Assembly: GCA_030696435.1 (NCBI GenBank) | Contig: JAUYSF010000238.1 | Span: 1-11,813, forward strand | Direction of reading: 5' to 3' | From: Desulfoprunum sp. | GTDB taxonomy: Bacteria > Desulfobacterota > Desulfobulbia > Desulfobulbales > Desulfocapsaceae | Length of the DNA stretch: 11,813 bases | In this document: piece by piece, positions 5,862 to 11,813 of the stretch | How the letters are laid out: each line of letters starts with the position of its first letter | How positions within the stretch are numbered: the stretch's first letter is position 1 | Position numbers and translations under genes: made by a program | The notes under the pieces: model-generated | What the model was told of the DNA's origin: nothing | Databases searched by the model: none | The model's input: only the letters and a program-made list of their open reading frames with translations

Positions 5862-6500
5862 TCACACTCCTTTGACATATTCCGTCATGAAATTGAGGAT
5901 CAGGTGGGTAGAAATCGCTCCCGGATCCGGATGGCCGAGGGATCGTTCACCAAGCGACTTGGCCCGCCCCATGGTGGCCACCATCTCCTTGGTTTTTTCC
6001 ATGCCGAGTCTGGCCGCTTCAGTCGCGACCGACAGGGCTTCTCCCAGATGCAACGACAGGCAGGCTTTGGACGCTGTTGCGGCCGGTTCAAGGGCATCCA
6101 CCATGGTTTTATCGCCGGGCTTTGATTTTCCACGCACCTTTACCGCGTCCAGGCCACTTTCAAGCATCGTGCTGAGGGCGGTGGCGGTAAAGGTTGTCTG
6201 GCCGGTGAGCGACTTGGCGGCGCCCTGATAGAGCGTCCCGAATATCGCCCCGGAGGCCCCGCCGATGGACATCATCAGGGCGAAGCCGACCGTCTTGCAT
6301 ATCTCGTCAAGAGAGGTGAATTCATCGCCGTTCAGCTTTTCCCTGACCGCGGTAAAACCCTTGGCCATGCCGATGCCATGATCCCCGTCACCGATCACCA
6401 TGTCCGCTTCAGTGAGCAGTTCCTTGCTGGCAATCATCTGCTCGGCAACATACATGAACATTTCTTTGGTTTCCTGAAGGCTCAGTTCCATTTTCTTCAT
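5862..6500 (-). CDS. dhaL: Dihydroxyacetone kinase, ADP/ATP-binding subunit DhaL
   Basis: DhaL holds the nucleotide and transfers its phosphate to dihydroxyacetone bound on DhaK. The 212-residue length matches single-domain DhaL (about 210). The metal/nucleotide motif IGDGDHGIGM is at 36-45, GGASGAIFGTL at 80-90, KPGDKTMVDAL at 127-137 and GHPDPGA near 189-195; these are the family's nucleotide-cap and magnesium-binding loops. The ATG at 6500 is preceded by AAGGAG with 6-nt spacing, which lies within the last codons of dhaK. Only 2 nt separate the genes. In PTS-linked systems the nucleotide stays bound and is rephosphorylated by DhaM; in others ATP exchanges freely. No DhaM lies in the window, so the donor is open. 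Confidence 0.96.
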   Translation of the reverse strand: MKKMELSLQETKEMFMYVAEQMIASKELLTEADMVIGDGDHGIGMAKGFTAVREKLNGDEFTSLDEICKTVGFALMMSIGGASGAIFGTLYQGAAKSLTGQTTFTATALSTMLESGLDAVKVRGKSKPGDKTMVDALEPAATASKACLSLHLGEALSVATEAARLGMEKTKEMVATMGRAKSLGERSLGHPDPGAISTHLILNFMTEYVKGV

Positions 6501-6502
6501 AA

Positions 6503-7507
6503 TTATCTCCTTGTCAGTGCCGGAGAGGTCACCGGCACATCGTAATATTTTTTCAGCTCGGCATCGAGTTTCATGAGGCTGATGGAAAAGCCCGCCATCT
6601 CAAGAGATGTACAATAATTGCCAACCAGCGTATCATGGACTCCGATACCTTTTTCCTCAAGAATCATCCGAATCCGGCGATTGACGATAAAAAGCTCCAT
6701 CAGGGTTGTGGCCCCCAGATTGTTTACCAGCAGACATACCTCGTCGCCCCTTTGGAAAGGGAGATCGGCAAGGATTATGGCCATCATCTCGGTTACCAGT
6801 TGGTCGGCGGGGATGAGCTTTCGCCGCGCAACCCCCGGTTCTCCATGGATTCCCATGCCGATTTCAATCTCATCATCACCCAGCTCAAAGGTCGGGGCGC
6901 CGTTTTCGGGAATCGATCCGGCCGAGATAGCCACGCCCATCGAGCGAATATTATCACGGGCCTTGATCGTCACCCGTTCTATCTCGTCAAAATCGCCGAG
7001 CATCGCGGAGGCGGCCCCCGCCACCTTGATGGCAAAAACATAGCCGGCAATACCACGCCGATCGGTTATCCGACTGGCCGGGGCAGAAGCAACGTCGTCC
7101 ATGATCTGCACCGACCTGACGGCAATGCCTTCCGCTTCGGCCATCTCCGAGCCGATCTCGAAGTTGAGGTTGTCGCCGGCATAGTTCAGTACCAGGTTCA
7201 AGACCCCGGCGCCATTATTCACCGCCTTGATGGTCTCAAGGATGATATCCGGGGTGGGCGAGGCAAAAACGTTGCCGCAGGCGGCACCGTCGGCCAGATT
7301 TTCACCAATAAATCCCGCGGCCACCGGCTCATGGCCACTGCCGCCGCCAATGACGATGCCCACCTTGTTCGGGGTCGGCCGGGTTTTGACTACCACATTC
7401 TTGCCGGGAATTTTCTTCAGTGTGCCATGGCTGGCAGCGATGAGGCCGTCAATGGCCTCGGGCACAACATTTTGCGGATCATTGATTATTTTTTTAATTG
7501 TCTTCAC
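6503..7507 (-). CDS. dhaK: Dihydroxyacetone kinase, substrate-binding subunit DhaK
   Basis: DhaK binds dihydroxyacetone covalently through a histidine and presents it to DhaL. The 334-residue chain has GGGSGHEP (54-61, His59 equivalent to the E. coli His56), NYAGDNLNFE (108-117, with the conserved aspartate 112), and MGIHGEPG (218-225), in which His221 corresponds to the E. coli hemiaminal-forming His218. All three key residues are thus present. The start is taken as GTG at 7507, 7 nt after GGAGG (7515-7519); it gives a family-like beginning with KKIINDPQNVV. An ATG at 7528 would add seven residues and bury the site. It follows the second ABC ATPase by 72 nt, a gap filled with short tandem repeats, and precedes dhaL by 2 nt. 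Family relatives phosphorylate other ketoses such as erythrulose, but gap and pyk next door favour a triose. Confidence 0.96.
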   Translation of the reverse strand: MKTIKKIINDPQNVVPEAIDGLIAASHGTLKKIPGKNVVVKTRPTPNKVGIVIGGGSGHEPVAAGFIGENLADGAACGNVFASPTPDIILETIKAVNNGAGVLNLVLNYAGDNLNFEIGSEMAEAEGIAVRSVQIMDDVASAPASRITDRRGIAGYVFAIKVAGAASAMLGDFDEIERVTIKARDNIRSMGVAISAGSIPENGAPTFELGDDEIEIGMGIHGEPGVARRKLIPADQLVTEMMAIILADLPFQRGDEVCLLVNNLGATTLMELFIVNRRIRMILEEKGIGVHDTLVGNYCTSLEMAGFSISLMKLDAELKKYYDVPVTSPALTRR

Positions 7508-7514
7508 AGAATTT

Positions 7515-7519
7515 CCTCC
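7515..7519 (-). promoter_or_regulatory. Ribosome binding site GGAGG deciding the GTG start of dhaK
   Basis: CCTCC on the + strand reads GGAGG on the - strand and sits 7 nt before the GTG at 7507. The alternative ATG at 7528 lies upstream of it and has no comparable site; the sequence there is the tandem repeat tract. Confidence 0.8.
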
Positions 7520-7532
7520 ATACTCCATCTAT

Positions 7533-7574
7533 CTTGGATACTTGGATACTTGGATACACAGTCACAGTCACAGT
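7533..7574. repeat. Two adjoining short tandem repeats in the dhaK leader
   Basis: Three perfect copies of the octamer CTTGGATA (7533-7556) run directly into three perfect copies of the hexamer CACAGT (7557-7574). They fill most of the 72-nt gap between the second ATPase gene and dhaK, ending 5 nt before the ATPase stop and starting 13 nt from the dhaK ribosome binding site. Copy-number change would alter spacing between the two genes without touching a reading frame. Confidence 0.95.
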
Positions 7575-7579
7575 TCACA

Positions 7580-8590
7580 TCAGCTGATTCTTTCCCCGGT
7601 CCGATCGAAATAAAGGACCTTCTCCGGTATCGTCGAAACAAAAACCCGCTGTCCGGCGGAGAAAGACTTGCCGGGCGGGGCTAAAGCCGCCATCTCGCAG
7701 TTATCAATGGAAAGGCGCATGACGGTTTCGGCCCCGAGATGTTCGACTCCCCGGATGGTTGTCGGCAGACCTGTATCGCCGATGATAAGGTTCTCCGGAC
7801 GAATCCCGAGACTCTCTGTCCCCCGGGGAACGGAGTTGAAGCCCAGAGACCCGACCGGCAGAAGGTTGATCGACGGCGAACCGAGCCGGGCAGCGACATA
7901 GGTATTCATCGGCTTTTTATAGATTTCCGCCGGGGTGCCGACCTGGAGCAGGCGGCCTTCTGAAAGGACCCCGATGCGGTCGGCAAGGGTCATGGCCTCC
8001 ACTTGGTCATGGGTGACGTAGCAGATGGTGGCATGCAGATCGATCTGAATACGTTTGAGCTCCACCCGCAGTTCGTCACGTAGCTTGGCATCAAGAGAAC
8101 TGAGCGGTTCATCCATCAAAAAGGCCGCCGGCTGCCGGACGAGGGCCCGGCCGATGGAAACCCGCTGCATCTCGCCGCCGGACAGTTTTGTGCCCTTGTT
8201 CTTCAACTTATGCTCAATTTTCAGGAGTTCGGCGATATGATGCACCTTTTCTCTGATCTGTTCTTCAGGCAATCGCCGCAGCGGTGAACGGAGCGGAAAG
8301 GCCAAATTGTCGTAGACCGAGAAGTGGGGATATAAAGAGTACTCCTGAAAGACCATAGCGATATCCCGATCGGCAGGCGGAGTACGGGTCACATCATGGT
8401 GACCAATGGATACCATGCCGCTCTCGGGTTTTTCCAGCCCGGCGATCAGTCGCAGGGTCGTGGTTTTTCCGGCACCGGTAGGTCCGAGCAGAACCACCAG
8501 TTCGCCGTCGCCAATCGTCAGACTGAGTCCGTCGACAGCTGCCACGCCGTTAAAACGCTTGCTTATGTTGCTCAGTTTTACTTCAGCCAT
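7580..8590 (-). CDS. ABC transporter ATPase 2, MalK/UgpC family (GlpS/GlpT-like)
   Basis: The 336-residue cytoplasmic ATPase has Walker A GPTGAGKT (36-43), Q-loop Gln82 in VFQEYSLYPHF, signature LSGGE (136-140), Walker B FLMDE (157-161), D-loop SSLDA (164-168) and switch His194 in YVTHDQVEAM. A TOBE/MOP-like regulatory domain of about 100 residues follows, containing SLGIRPENL. The start at ATG 8590 has a GGAG core 7 nt away; the ATG at 8596 is only 2 nt from it. It overlaps the preceding ATPase gene by 8 bp. Two different ATPases with two permeases is the make-up of the GlpSTPQ glycerol transporter known from Rhizobium, unlike Ugp or Mal systems with one ATPase. The pair likely forms a heterodimer. 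Which one is GlpS and which GlpT cannot be decided by eye. Confidence 0.93.
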   Translation of the reverse strand: MAEVKLSNISKRFNGVAAVDGLSLTIGDGELVVLLGPTGAGKTTTLRLIAGLEKPESGMVSIGHHDVTRTPPADRDIAMVFQEYSLYPHFSVYDNLAFPLRSPLRRLPEEQIREKVHHIAELLKIEHKLKNKGTKLSGGEMQRVSIGRALVRQPAAFLMDEPLSSLDAKLRDELRVELKRIQIDLHATICYVTHDQVEAMTLADRIGVLSEGRLLQVGTPAEIYKKPMNTYVAARLGSPSINLLPVGSLGFNSVPRGTESLGIRPENLIIGDTGLPTTIRGVEHLGAETVMRLSIDNCEMAALAPPGKSFSAGQRVFVSTIPEKVLYFDRTGERIS

Positions 8591-9680
8591 TTTCATTCTC
8601 CCCCATCAACTCGCTGCGCATGGCCCGCCCGCTCTTTTTGTCAAAGACCAGCAATGATTCAGCGTTGAATCTGAGCCGGACCTTGTCGTCTAGGGCGACG
8701 GTCAGGGTGTCGGGAGCCATGACGCGAACCCGGCCGAAATTGGTATCCACTGTAACCAGCTTTCTCGCCCCCATATATTCGACACCAAAGACTATCCCCG
8801 GCAGTCCTGCACCGTCCGTCAGCCGGATGTGCTCCGGCCTCGCGCCGAGCACATAATCGGCCAGCGGCAATTCTTCATGCAGGGGCGGAATCGTAACCGT
8901 TGTGCCGTTCAGCGCAATCTCCGTCGTACCTACAGCATAGGTCCCCTTGAAGGGGAGGAAATTGATGGCCGGGCTGCCGATAAATTCGGCAACGAACATG
9001 GTCCTTGGTTTGTTGTAGAGTTCCATCGGCGGGGCAGTCTGCAAGACTTTGCCGCGACTCATTACCGATATCCTGTCGCCCATGGCCATCGCCTCGATCT
9101 GATCGTGGGTCACATAGACGGTCGTGGCACCCAGCCGGTCGTGGAGACCGCGCAGTTCCTTGCGCATGATTTCCCGAAACTCGGCATCCAGAGTCCCGAT
9201 CGGTTCATCCATGAGAAAGGCCTTGGGCCTGCGGATGAGCGCCCGGCCCAGAGCGACCCGCTGCCGGTCACCGCCCGAGAGGCCGCGCACCGAGCGATTC
9301 AACAGATGTTCAATGCGCAGCATCTGGGCGACCTCCAGTACACGATCCTGTCTTTCGGCTCGGGCAACGCCTTTTGCTTTCAGCGGAAATGCCAGATTTT
9401 TCTGGACATTCATATGCGGGTACAGGGCAAACAGCTGGAAGACAAAGGCGATATCCCGCTGCCCCGCAGGGCTGTAGGTGACATCCTTATCGTCAAGATA
9501 GAGCTTGCCCGAACTGGGCATTTCCAGTCCCGCTATCATCCTCAGCGTCGTGGTTTTGCCGCACCCCGAAGATCCGAGCAGGACGAAAAACTCACCATCC
9601 CTGATGGTCAGGTCGGAATCGTCAACCGCTTGAAAATCACCGAAATGCTTATTTATTTTATTGAGGCGGATTTCAGCCAT
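8583..9680 (-). CDS. ABC transporter ATPase 1, MalK/UgpC family (GlpS/GlpT-like)
   Basis: The 365-residue protein powers import together with ATPase 2. It has Walker A GSSGCGKT (36-43), Q-loop Gln82 in VFQLFALYPHM, signature LSGGD (134-138), Walker B FLMDE (155-159), an unusual D-loop IGTLDAEF (161-168) and switch His192 in YVTHDQIEAM. The C-terminal regulatory domain contains VLGARPEHIRL. The start is the ATG at 9680, giving MAEIRLNKINKHF, parallel to the MAEVKLSNISKRF of its partner; GGAGG at 9691-9695 is 10 nt away. The open frame continues upstream to 9833, but that part overlaps the small membrane gene in another frame and lacks family character. It begins 5 nt after that gene's stop. 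All catalytic residues appear intact in both ATPases, so two active sites are expected. Confidence 0.93.
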   Translation of the reverse strand: MAEIRLNKINKHFGDFQAVDDSDLTIRDGEFFVLLGSSGCGKTTTLRMIAGLEMPSSGKLYLDDKDVTYSPAGQRDIAFVFQLFALYPHMNVQKNLAFPLKAKGVARAERQDRVLEVAQMLRIEHLLNRSVRGLSGGDRQRVALGRALIRRPKAFLMDEPIGTLDAEFREIMRKELRGLHDRLGATTVYVTHDQIEAMAMGDRISVMSRGKVLQTAPPMELYNKPRTMFVAEFIGSPAINFLPFKGTYAVGTTEIALNGTTVTIPPLHEELPLADYVLGARPEHIRLTDGAGLPGIVFGVEYMGARKLVTVDTNFGRVRVMAPDTLTVALDDKVRLRFNAESLLVFDKKSGRAMRSELMGENENG

Positions 9681-9685
9681 GGCAT

Positions 9686-9892
9686 CTAGTCCTCCGGAAA
9701 ATGTGAAACAACAGTAAAAGAGAGGAGACCTGCCAGCAGGACCGCAAAACTGTAGCCAAAGGCCCATTTGGAAAAAGGTTGCATGAGCATAAAGATTCCC
9801 AGAGCGATGATGACCGTGGCGACATTTTCCCACGGTCCCCGCTTGAGAAGTCGGCCCAGAGTCGATTTTGTGAGGTGTTGTGATTGTTTCAT
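9686..9892 (-). CDS. Small two-helix membrane protein within the transporter operon
   Basis: The 68-residue protein has a basic N-terminus (about 1-19), a helix at 22-40, a short turn, and a second helix at 44-63, ending HFPED. It overlaps the upstream permease by 4 bp (ATGA, 9889-9892) and ends 5 nt before ATPase 1, so expression with the transporter is nearly certain. GGAG lies 8 nt before the ATG. In Rhizobium the glycerol ABC operon also encodes a small membrane protein of unknown function, GlpU (DUF2160). The position here is similar, but I cannot show that the sequences are related; the WENVATVIIALGI opening does not recall DUF2160 to me. An accessory or stabilising role in the permease complex is an inference. 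Confidence 0.82.
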   Translation of the reverse strand: MKQSQHLTKSTLGRLLKRGPWENVATVIIALGIFMLMQPFSKWAFGYSFAVLLAGLLSFTVVSHFPED

Positions 9893-10827
9893 CGTACAGC
9901 TCCGAAGGTTATGCCGCGTAGCAGGTTTTTACGTAAAACGATGGTGAAAATGACAATCGGCAAAAGAAACAGGGTGGTTCCCGCCCCCACCGCCGGCCAA
10001 TCCAGCCCTCCCTCACCGATAATAGTCGGGATAAAAGGCGGTGCCGTTTGGGCATTACCGGAGGTGAGCAGCAAGGCAAAGGCATACTCATTCCAGGAAA
10101 AGATCAGGCAGAAGATGGCGGTGGCGGCAATACCGGTCATTGCCTGTGGTAACACCACCTTCCTGAAGGCCTGAATCCGGGTGTAGCCGTCGATCATCGC
10201 CGCATCCTCGTATTCTTTGGGGATCTCATCCATAAATCCCTTGAGCAGCCAGACCGCGAGAGAGACGTTGACCGCGGTATACAGCAGGATCATCCCGGTA
10301 TGGGTATCATTCAGCCCCAGCTTGCGAAACATCAGAAAGATGGGGATGGCCACCGCGATCGGCGGCATCATCCTGGTTGAGAGAATAAAAAAAAGCAGGT
10401 CATTTTCTCCCGGAATCTTGAATCGGGAGAAGGCATACGCCGCCAGAGTGCCGATAAACACCGCCAGAAAGGTGGAACTGAAGCCGATAATAAGCGAATT
10501 CGCATAGCGCTCGATAAAACGTGACGGCCCGGCAATAACCATGTTCCGACTGCGTACCAGCTTGTCGTACCACGTTGTCGGTTCCGGCAGGGTTGCCATG
10601 TATTCGGGGGTCTGTCTGGTCCTTGAGGTAAAAAGATTAATATAGCCTTCCATGGTTGGCTTAAAAACCACCTTGGGCGGATAGGCGATGGAGTCGGTCG
10701 GCGACTTGAAACCGGTGGCCAGGATCCAGAGCAGCGGGATCAAAGAAACAATCGCATATCCGACCACACATATCCCCGCCAGCCAGGTGATCACATTGGT
10801 TTTGACGTGCATCGTCGAAGTACTCAT
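9889..10827 (-). CDS. ABC transporter permease 2, MalG/UgpE-like (GlpQ-like)
   Basis: This 312-residue inner-membrane permease has a first helix at about 13-37, a long periplasmic loop (about 40-105), then about five helices between 108 and 300. The EAA loop that docks on an ATPase is EYEDAAMIDGYTRIQAFRKV at 205-224, followed by VLP. The STRMMPPIAVAIPIF stretch (150-164) and the short C-terminal ending G.t.GAVR are typical of the MalG-type half of carbohydrate and glycerol importers. Its ATG overlaps the stop of permease 1 (10824-10827) and its stop overlaps the small membrane gene. Together with permease 1 it would form the translocation path. The solute cannot be read from the permease alone; glycerol or dihydroxyacetone is inferred from the two-ATPase layout and dhaKL. 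Confidence 0.93.
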   Translation of the reverse strand: MSTSTMHVKTNVITWLAGICVVGYAIVSLIPLLWILATGFKSPTDSIAYPPKVVFKPTMEGYINLFTSRTRQTPEYMATLPEPTTWYDKLVRSRNMVIAGPSRFIERYANSLIIGFSSTFLAVFIGTLAAYAFSRFKIPGENDLLFFILSTRMMPPIAVAIPIFLMFRKLGLNDTHTGMILLYTAVNVSLAVWLLKGFMDEIPKEYEDAAMIDGYTRIQAFRKVVLPQAMTGIAATAIFCLIFSWNEYAFALLLTSGNAQTAPPFIPTIIGEGGLDWPAVGAGTTLFLLPIVIFTIVLRKNLLRGITFGAVR

Positions 10828-11807
10828 CGCTGTTTCACCTTATTGAGAAATTTAACGTAGATATTCCCGGCGGCCATGACGGTGACAAAAAGGATGACGG
10901 CAAAGGCCGAGCTGTAACCCGTCCGCCATTTCTCAAATGCCTCACGTTTAAGATTGATTGAGGCCAGCTCGGTGATTGAACCCGGGCCACCTGAAGTGAG
11001 CTCGACCACCATGTCGAACATCTTGAAGTTTTCAATGGCCCTGAACATGATGGCCAGAAGGATGAACGGCAACACCATCGGCAGGGTGACGCTCCAGAAG
11101 GTGCGCCAGGCCGAGGAGCCGTCGATTTCCGCGGCCTCATAGATATACTCGGGGATTGAACGGAGTCCGGCCAGGCAGAGCAGCATAACGTAGGGGGTCC
11201 ACATCCAGGTATCGACCAGGATGATGGCCCAGCGCGCCAGGACGCCGTCACCGATCATGGTAAAGGAACCGGCATCGACAAAAAAGTTGATAATGTAGTT
11301 GAAGATCCCGGCCTGGGGTTGGAACATATAGGTCCAGATTGTGCCGACTACGGCCGGTGAAAGCATCATCGGCAGCAGAATAGCGGTCGTCCAGAAGGAA
11401 TGGCCTTTGAACTTGCGGTTGATGAGCAGCGCCAGGCCAAAGCCAAGCACCAGTTGCAGCAGCATCGACCAACAGACAAAGTTGGCGGTAACCTGCAGAT
11501 AGCCCCAGATATCATCGCTGCCCAGCAGTTTTTGATAGTTTTCGATTCCGACCCAGCGAATCGGTCGGGTTGGCTGATTGGCCCGGTAGTCGGTTAAGGA
11601 CAGATAGATTGTCCAGAGCAGAGGAAAGATATTAATTGCCAGCAACAATCCTATGGTTGGCCCGATGAACAGCCAGGTCACGGCGCGATCGGAGAGCCCC
11701 GCAGCTGAGCGCTGTTTGGCTTTTATCCCCGCCGGGATAAATTTAGCCAGAGACGACACGGCCCAGCCGGTTGCCTGCTGGTATGTTTTGACGAGATTTT
11801 CAGACAT
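10824..11807 (-). CDS. ABC transporter permease 1, MalF/UgpA-like (GlpP-like)
   Basis: This 327-residue inner-membrane permease has a roughly 40-residue cytoplasmic N-terminus, a first helix at about 43-70, and about five more between 105 and 320. The EAA motif is EYIYEAAEIDGSSAWRTFWS (220-239) followed by VTLPMVLP. TSGGPGSITELASINLKREAF (271-291) is the usual conserved stretch before the last helix of MalF/UgpA-type subunits. The ATG at 11807 is 6 nt from the window end, so the ribosome binding site is only partly visible and an upstream extension cannot be excluded. It is the first transporter gene seen in the direction of transcription. A periplasmic binding protein gene is expected beyond the right edge or elsewhere. 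It overlaps permease 2 by 4 bp. Confidence 0.93.
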   Translation of the reverse strand: MSENLVKTYQQATGWAVSSLAKFIPAGIKAKQRSAAGLSDRAVTWLFIGPTIGLLLAINIFPLLWTIYLSLTDYRANQPTRPIRWVGIENYQKLLGSDDIWGYLQVTANFVCWSMLLQLVLGFGLALLINRKFKGHSFWTTAILLPMMLSPAVVGTIWTYMFQPQAGIFNYIINFFVDAGSFTMIGDGVLARWAIILVDTWMWTPYVMLLCLAGLRSIPEYIYEAAEIDGSSAWRTFWSVTLPMVLPFILLAIMFRAIENFKMFDMVVELTSGGPGSITELASINLKREAFEKWRTGYSSAFAVILFVTVMAAGNIYVKFLNKVKQR

Positions 11808-11813
11808 AGATAC

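Noticed and set aside
6635..7684. 349-codon + strand open frame opposite dhaK
   Set aside because: It is antisense to dhaK and the end of ATPase 2, has no recognisable motif, and its length reflects the codon usage of the true gene on the other strand.
8829..9689. 286-codon + strand open frame opposite ATPase 1
   Set aside because: It mirrors the coding frame of an ATPase with all motifs intact; the translated sequence has no domain character.
9681..9833. 51-residue N-terminal extension of ATPase 1
   Set aside because: The extension reads the small membrane protein gene in another frame and precedes a family-typical start with a GGAGG site, so it is not part of the protein.

Overview
The window has two parts. 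From the left end to about 2.57 kb, genes lie on the + strand: the 3' end of a flavodoxin-domain gene, an A+T-rich gene for a four-helix membrane protein, and three small secreted proteins. From about 2.7 kb to the right end, all genes lie on the - strand and, read from right to left, form a catabolic module for a triose or polyol: two ABC permeases, a tiny membrane protein, two ABC ATPases, DhaK, DhaL, glyceraldehyde-3-phosphate dehydrogenase (Gap), a DUF3795 protein and pyruvate kinase.

The organism looks like a Gram-negative bacterium of moderate G+C with strong AAGGAG/GGAGG ribosome binding sites. Periplasmic-type secreted proteins, a PliG-like lysozyme inhibitor, a PykA-type pyruvate kinase and a two-ATPase GlpSTPQ-like transporter all fit a proteobacterial or Desulfobacterota-type genome. 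The short GATAGC-type intergenic tandem repeats and the DUF3795 gene make me favour Desulfobacterota, but nothing here proves it.

The - strand module is tightly packed. The two permeases overlap by 4 bp (ATGA), the second permease overlaps the small membrane gene by 4 bp, the first ATPase starts 5 nt after that gene, and the ATPases overlap by 8 bp. A 72-nt gap carrying two adjacent short tandem repeats leads to dhaK; dhaL follows after 2 nt and gap after 1 nt. The likely flow is: uptake of glycerol or dihydroxyacetone, phosphorylation of dihydroxyacetone by DhaKL, entry to glycolysis at the triose phosphates, oxidation by Gap, and substrate-level ATP formation by pyruvate kinase. The substrate-binding protein and a DhaM- or HPr-type phosphodonor are not in the window; the binding protein may lie just beyond the right end, upstream of the first permease.

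Between gap and the DUF3795 gene is a 278-nt non-coding stretch with a hexanucleotide tandem array and a perfect 16-bp inverted repeat. Between DUF3795 and pyk is a long imperfect hairpin. On the left, a 25-bp direct repeat (24/25 identical) brackets the A+T-rich membrane-protein gene and suggests an insertion. Several start codons were moved inward from the longest open frame because a good ribosome binding site points to an internal start (1176, 4577, 5860, 7507, 8590, 9680).
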